From Candidatus Roizmanbacteria bacterium (GTDB taxonomy: Bacteria > Patescibacteriota > Microgenomatia > UBA1406 > GWC2-37-13), in NCBI GenBank assembly GCA_026395475.1, contig JAPLYQ010000094.1, positions 1-9,675 on the forward strand: a stretch of 9,675 bases of DNA, given 5' to 3'. Below, in pieces: positions 7,264-9,675 of this stretch. Positions within the stretch are counted from its first letter, which is position 1. The number at the start of each line of letters is the position of its first letter. Below the pieces are notes generated by a model. The model was given only the letters and a program-made list of their open reading frames with translations, ran no database searches and was not told the origin of the DNA. The translations under genes were made by a program, and so were the position numbers.

Positions 7264-7747
7264 CGTTATCAGCCCAGAAGTAAGAATACAAGTCGCTGTC
7301 CCTGCGGGAAATGGAGTACTCATTGCCGCACAAATACTTGATAACTCGTATGTTGATGGAATAAAAGCAACAACAGGCATGTCCATATCTATTTATGGAG
7401 ATAAAATTCTTTCATCTACAACAGAAGATATTGGAGACGGCACAACGCGGCTTGTGGGAATAAAAGAAACAGATAATGGGGTATTAGAGAATGTCTGGGA
7501 TAAAGGAATTATTTTTGCTCAATCCTCTCGACTTGGAGAACATGAATATTTATCTGGATATGTCCCCCTTAAAGATGGAAGTGGAACCTCAATTGGAGCA
7601 CTCCAAATATCCGAGCCACAAACCACCGTTATTCAAACCGCAGGTCAAGCGGTACAATTGACATTTGCCCTTGTTATAGCAATCATGGTTACTCTTTCAC
7701 TTCCTATTTATTTTATTTGCAAGCGGTTAGTTGCAGAATGTGAATAG
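7256..7747 (+). pseudogene. C-terminal half of the interrupted Cache receptor, ending before HAMP/kinase
   Basis: The +1 frame relative to the upstream half is open from 7256 (it has a TAA at 7253-7255) and gives about 163 residues. They contain VRIQVAVPAGNGVLIAAQILDNSYVDGI, then MSISIYGDKILSSTT, then YLSGYVPLKDGSGTSIGALQI, the standard sequence flow of the second part of a double-Cache domain. An eighth TM helix follows (about VQLTFALVIAIMVTLSLPIYF). The frame then stops after KRLVAECE. In receptors of this type that position begins the HAMP domain, so HAMP and any kinase or chemotaxis output are missing. Skipping one base near 7258 would fuse both halves into about 474 residues. Even fused, the first Cache module appears about 50 residues short, which suggests a deletion as well. 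If translated separately, ATG at 7379 is the first ATG in this frame, but it would start inside the domain, so I treat the piece as a gene remnant. Confidence 0.65.
7259..7270. repeat. Perfect 12-bp palindrome at the frame break of the receptor gene
   Basis: GATAACGTTATC reads the same on both strands and contains the TAA stop (7261-7263) that ends the first half of the receptor. TAACG also occurs just before it (7253-7257), so a short direct repeat overlaps the palindrome. Short palindromes and direct repeats favour polymerase slippage or deletion, so the site may mark where the lesion occurred. Confidence 0.55.
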
Positions 7748-7756
7748 AACGTGTAC

Positions 7757-7772
7757 CATAATGTGTATTATG
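7757..7772 (+). repeat. Small inverted repeat covering the start codon of the second response regulator
   Basis: CATAAT (7757-7762), loop GTGT, then ATTATG (7767-7772) form a perfect 6-bp stem. The preferred ATG (7770-7772) is the end of the right arm, and another in-frame ATG (7761-7763) lies in the left arm and loop. In RNA this AT-rich hairpin would be weak but could mask the start. It may also be chance. Confidence 0.3.
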
Positions 7773-8177
7773 TCAAAAATAAAAATTCTCATTGTTGAAG
7801 ATGACCCACTCATGGGGCGATTGTATTCAAAGGTATTTGATATCGAAGGATATGATGTTGTTTCAGCTGTAGATGGTGAAGAAGGGCTACTTGCAGTTCA
7901 TAAAGAAATTCCAACTCTTATTCTTTTAGACGTCATGATGCCAAAGATGAATGGGTTGCAACTTCTTGAACGACTAAAGGCAGATCCAACTACGAAAAAA
8001 ATCCCCGTTATCATGCTTACCAACCTCGCTGGACAAGCAGATGCAGAAGCTGCAATCATTAAAGGTGCTGTAAAATATATTGTAAAAAGTGAGTATGAAC
8101 CCAAACAGGTAGTAAACATCGTGAAAGAGATTTTGGCTGGGTATACCCGTGATTCGGTGCCTGAAGTAACTCAATAA
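7770..8177 (+). CDS. Stand-alone CheY-like response regulator (receiver domain only), copy 2
   Basis: The 135-residue product is one receiver domain with acidic pocket E10-D11-D12, phospho-acceptor D54 in ILLDVMMPKMNG, switch T84 in MLTNLAG and K106 in YIVKSE. A short tail (GYTRDSVPEVTQ) extends past the fold. I prefer ATG 7770 because it gives MSKIKILIVEDD, matching the spacing of the paralogue at 3723; ATG 7761 would add only MCI. It is about 68% identical to that paralogue by hand count, and the receiver core aligns without gaps. It follows the remnant of the Cache receptor by 22 bp and precedes the CHASE4 sensor gene by 15 bp, so the latter is the likely phospho-donor. With no output domain, it should work by binding a partner or as a phosphorelay intermediate. 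No Shine-Dalgarno motif is visible. Confidence 0.95.
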   Translation: MSKIKILIVEDDPLMGRLYSKVFDIEGYDVVSAVDGEEGLLAVHKEIPTLILLDVMMPKMNGLQLLERLKADPTTKKIPVIMLTNLAGQADAEAAIIKGAVKYIVKSEYEPKQVVNIVKEILAGYTRDSVPEVTQ

Positions 8178-8192
8178 TTCTGTTTGATATTT

Positions 8193-9675
8193 ATGTCATT
8201 AAAACTTCGATCTGCCCTTATATCTTTTGGGTCTATTATCCTCATTGTTGTCGTGATGGGAATTACCATTTATACATATGTATTATCAGGATTCCAAACA
8301 GTTGAGAATCAAAGAGTAGAACGTAATATTAGGAGTATTCAATTCGCACTAGATGATAAACACAAACAACTTGAAGCAAAATTAGCAGATTGGACCATAT
8401 GGGATGATTCATACGACTTTATGACAACAAAAAGTCAGAAATATATTGATTCAAATCTTACTCAAGAATCATTTATAAAAACGGGAGTTGACGAAGTATT
8501 ATTTATTAACAAAAAAGGCGCGCTTATAGAAAGCTTAATTGCATCTAAAGGCCTTAATGAAGGTGGTTTCCCTGGAGATGTGTATCGTTATTTTTCGACA
8601 GGGAGTGCATTACTCCAAATTGATAAAAAGGAAGGACATAAGAGTGGACTGCTGAAAACAGATGATGGCATTCTTATTTTTTCTGCTGGAGAAGTATTAA
8701 AAAGTGATGAGACAGGTCCTCCAAATGGGTATATTGTTTTTGGCACCTACCTAGATTCAAAAATTCTCACAACCATGAGAGATCTCACTCAGTTTAAAAC
8801 TTCATTTGTGAGATGGGACGATACTGCCATGTCATCAGACTTTGCTGAAATGAAAAGTGCATATAATCCGAATACAAAGCAAAGAATTAAACAACTCAAC
8901 GAAAATATAATCGGAGGATATCTTACACTTGAAGACGCATTTGGAAAGCCAATTGGTATTCTCAGAATAGATGTTTTACGGGACATCACTCAACAAGGAA
9001 AAGCAAGTATGATTACCCTCATGATTGTTCTTGTCATCTCCGGGTTACTTGGGGCGATTCTCAATAATTCGCTTATCACAGGAGTAGTTCTGAAAGGAAT
9101 TCTTAACATATCCTCTGAGATAAAAGATCTTGGTAAAACAAACTCACTCTCAAAGCGAATGAGAGAGGGGACCGACAAAGATGAGCTTGATATGTTGAGA
9201 TTGAATATTAACAACATGTTGTCAGATATAGAAAAATCTCAAGCAAAATTGAAAGTAGAAATGGGGAAGCAGGAGTCGTTATTGGAGCTTGTTGACGTTG
9301 TTGTTGTCATGCTAGACCCACATGCGTGTGTATCTCAGGTAAATAGAAAAGGATGTGAAGTGCTTGGGTACACTCAAAAAGAACTCATAGGAATGAATTG
9401 GATAGAAAATGTCATTGCTCCGGAAGAGCGAGAATTAATGAAAAAGAAGTTTGCGGAAATAATAGATTCAAACATGACCAATAATGCCTATATAGAAAAT
9501 TCTGTCCTCACCAAAGATAAAAAAGTTCTTATGTTCGGATGGAATAACACTATATTAAAAGATTCAAACGGTACCATTCTCTCAACACTGAGCGTTGGTA
9601 ATGATATTACTGTAAAAAAACAAGAAGAAATAGCGAAAGAAGATTATACCAACACATTGAAACGATTAAACGAAA
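8193..9675 (+). CDS. CHASE4-HAMP-PAS sensor protein, probably a histidine kinase (3' end outside window)
   Basis: The frame is open from ATG 8193 to the window edge, 494 residues, without a stop. TM1 is at about 8-30. An extracytoplasmic domain (about 31-268) carries the CHASE4 hallmark LADWTIWDDSYDF (64-76) near its start and GYIVFGTYLDSKI (179-191) plus GKPIGILRIDVLRDI (251-265) near its end. TM2 is at about 273-296. A HAMP linker follows (about 297-350; ILNISSEIKDLGKTNSLSKR, then KDELDMLRLNINNML), then a PAS domain (about 360-478; VNRKGCEVLGYTQKELIGMNW, then SVGNDITVKKQEE). The chain ends in a helical segment (EDYTNTLKRLNE) that would lead into a kinase dimerisation domain, a diguanylate cyclase or another PAS; the output lies outside the window. 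A histidine kinase is most likely because a receiver gene ends 15 bp upstream. CHASE4 domains sense small extracellular ligands in many bacteria; the ligand here is unknown. The start has no Shine-Dalgarno motif but is fixed by the position of TM1. Confidence 0.88.
   Translation, partial: MSLKLRSALISFGSIILIVVVMGITIYTYVLSGFQTVENQRVERNIRSIQFALDDKHKQLEAKLADWTIWDDSYDFMTTKSQKYIDSNLTQESFIKTGVDEVLFINKKGALIESLIASKGLNEGGFPGDVYRYFSTGSALLQIDKKEGHKSGLLKTDDGILIFSAGEVLKSDETGPPNGYIVFGTYLDSKILTTMRDLTQFKTSFVRWDDTAMSSDFAEMKSAYNPNTKQRIKQLNENIIGGYLTLEDAFGKPIGILRIDVLRDITQQGKASMITLMIVLVISGLLGAILNNSLITGVVLKGILNISSEIKDLGKTNSLSKRMREGTDKDELDMLRLNINNMLSDIEKSQAKLKVEMGKQESLLELVDVVVVMLDPHACVSQVNRKGCEVLGYTQKELIGMNWIENVIAPEERELMKKKFAEIIDSNMTNNAYIENSVLTKDKKVLMFGWNNTILKDSNGTILSTLSVGNDITVKKQEEIAKEDYTNTLKRLNE

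Noticed and set aside
7250..7270. Programmed ribosomal frameshift joining the two receptor halves
   Set aside because: No slippery heptamer or clear stimulatory structure is present, the frames overlap by only about 5 bases, and the Cache domain seems to lack residues even after joining.
7379..7747. Independent small gene starting at ATG 7379
   Set aside because: The same frame carries recognisable Cache sequence for about 40 residues before this ATG, so it is an internal Met of a broken gene.
1..9675. tRNA, rRNA, CRISPR array, insertion sequence or integrase
   Set aside because: No cloverleaf, spaced direct repeats, transposase motifs or long terminal inverted repeats were seen on either strand; coding genes fill nearly the whole window.

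Overview
This is an AT-rich, gene-dense bacterial window in which every gene I can support lies on the + strand. Gaps are very short: one 4-bp ATGA overlap, several gaps of 1-22 bp, and only two intergenic stretches near 75-100 bp. Almost no start codon has a Shine-Dalgarno sequence. The mix of large extracellular FN3/Ig-type proteins, a MacB-like ABC transporter, stand-alone CheY-like regulators and membrane sensors resembles Patescibacteria (CPR) or a similar lineage. That placement is an inference from style; there is no rRNA, tRNA or other phylogenetic marker here. TGA, TAA and TAG all appear as stops, so nothing suggests a recoded genetic code.

Region A (1-3646) looks like an operon. It holds the C-terminal part of an extracellular fibronectin type III protein that begins upstream, a LolD/MacB-type ABC ATPase, and a 691-residue MacB/FtsX-family permease with an extra N-terminal hydrophobic segment and a large extracytoplasmic insertion. 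Region B (3723-4109) is a single-domain CheY-like response regulator. Region C (4211-6319) is a 702-residue secreted protein. It carries a signal sequence, an N-terminal beta domain, an FN3 domain, a Thr-rich linker, Ig-like domains, a PEGA/carboxypeptidase-regulatory-like domain and, by my reading, a C-terminal TlpA-like thioredoxin fold whose CxxC is replaced by D-P-S-A. Region D (6322-7747) follows 2 bp later. It is a seven-TM plus Cache-domain receptor broken by a reading-frame change and lacking any HAMP or kinase part. Region E (7770-8177) is a second CheY-like protein, about two thirds identical to the first. Region F (8193 to the window end) is a CHASE4-HAMP-PAS sensor protein, probably a histidine kinase, cut by the window edge.

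Together the window suggests an envelope module: a mechanotransmission or export ABC system with an FN3 partner, followed by a sensory cluster with a receptor, a kinase and two stand-alone receivers around a large secreted adhesin-like or scaffold protein. The most interesting points are the cysteine-less thioredoxin-like domain on a surface protein, the damaged receptor with a perfect palindrome at the frame break, the duplicated receivers flanking the surface protein/receptor pair, and the SH3-like insert in the permease. No tRNA, rRNA, CRISPR array, transposase or integrase was seen.
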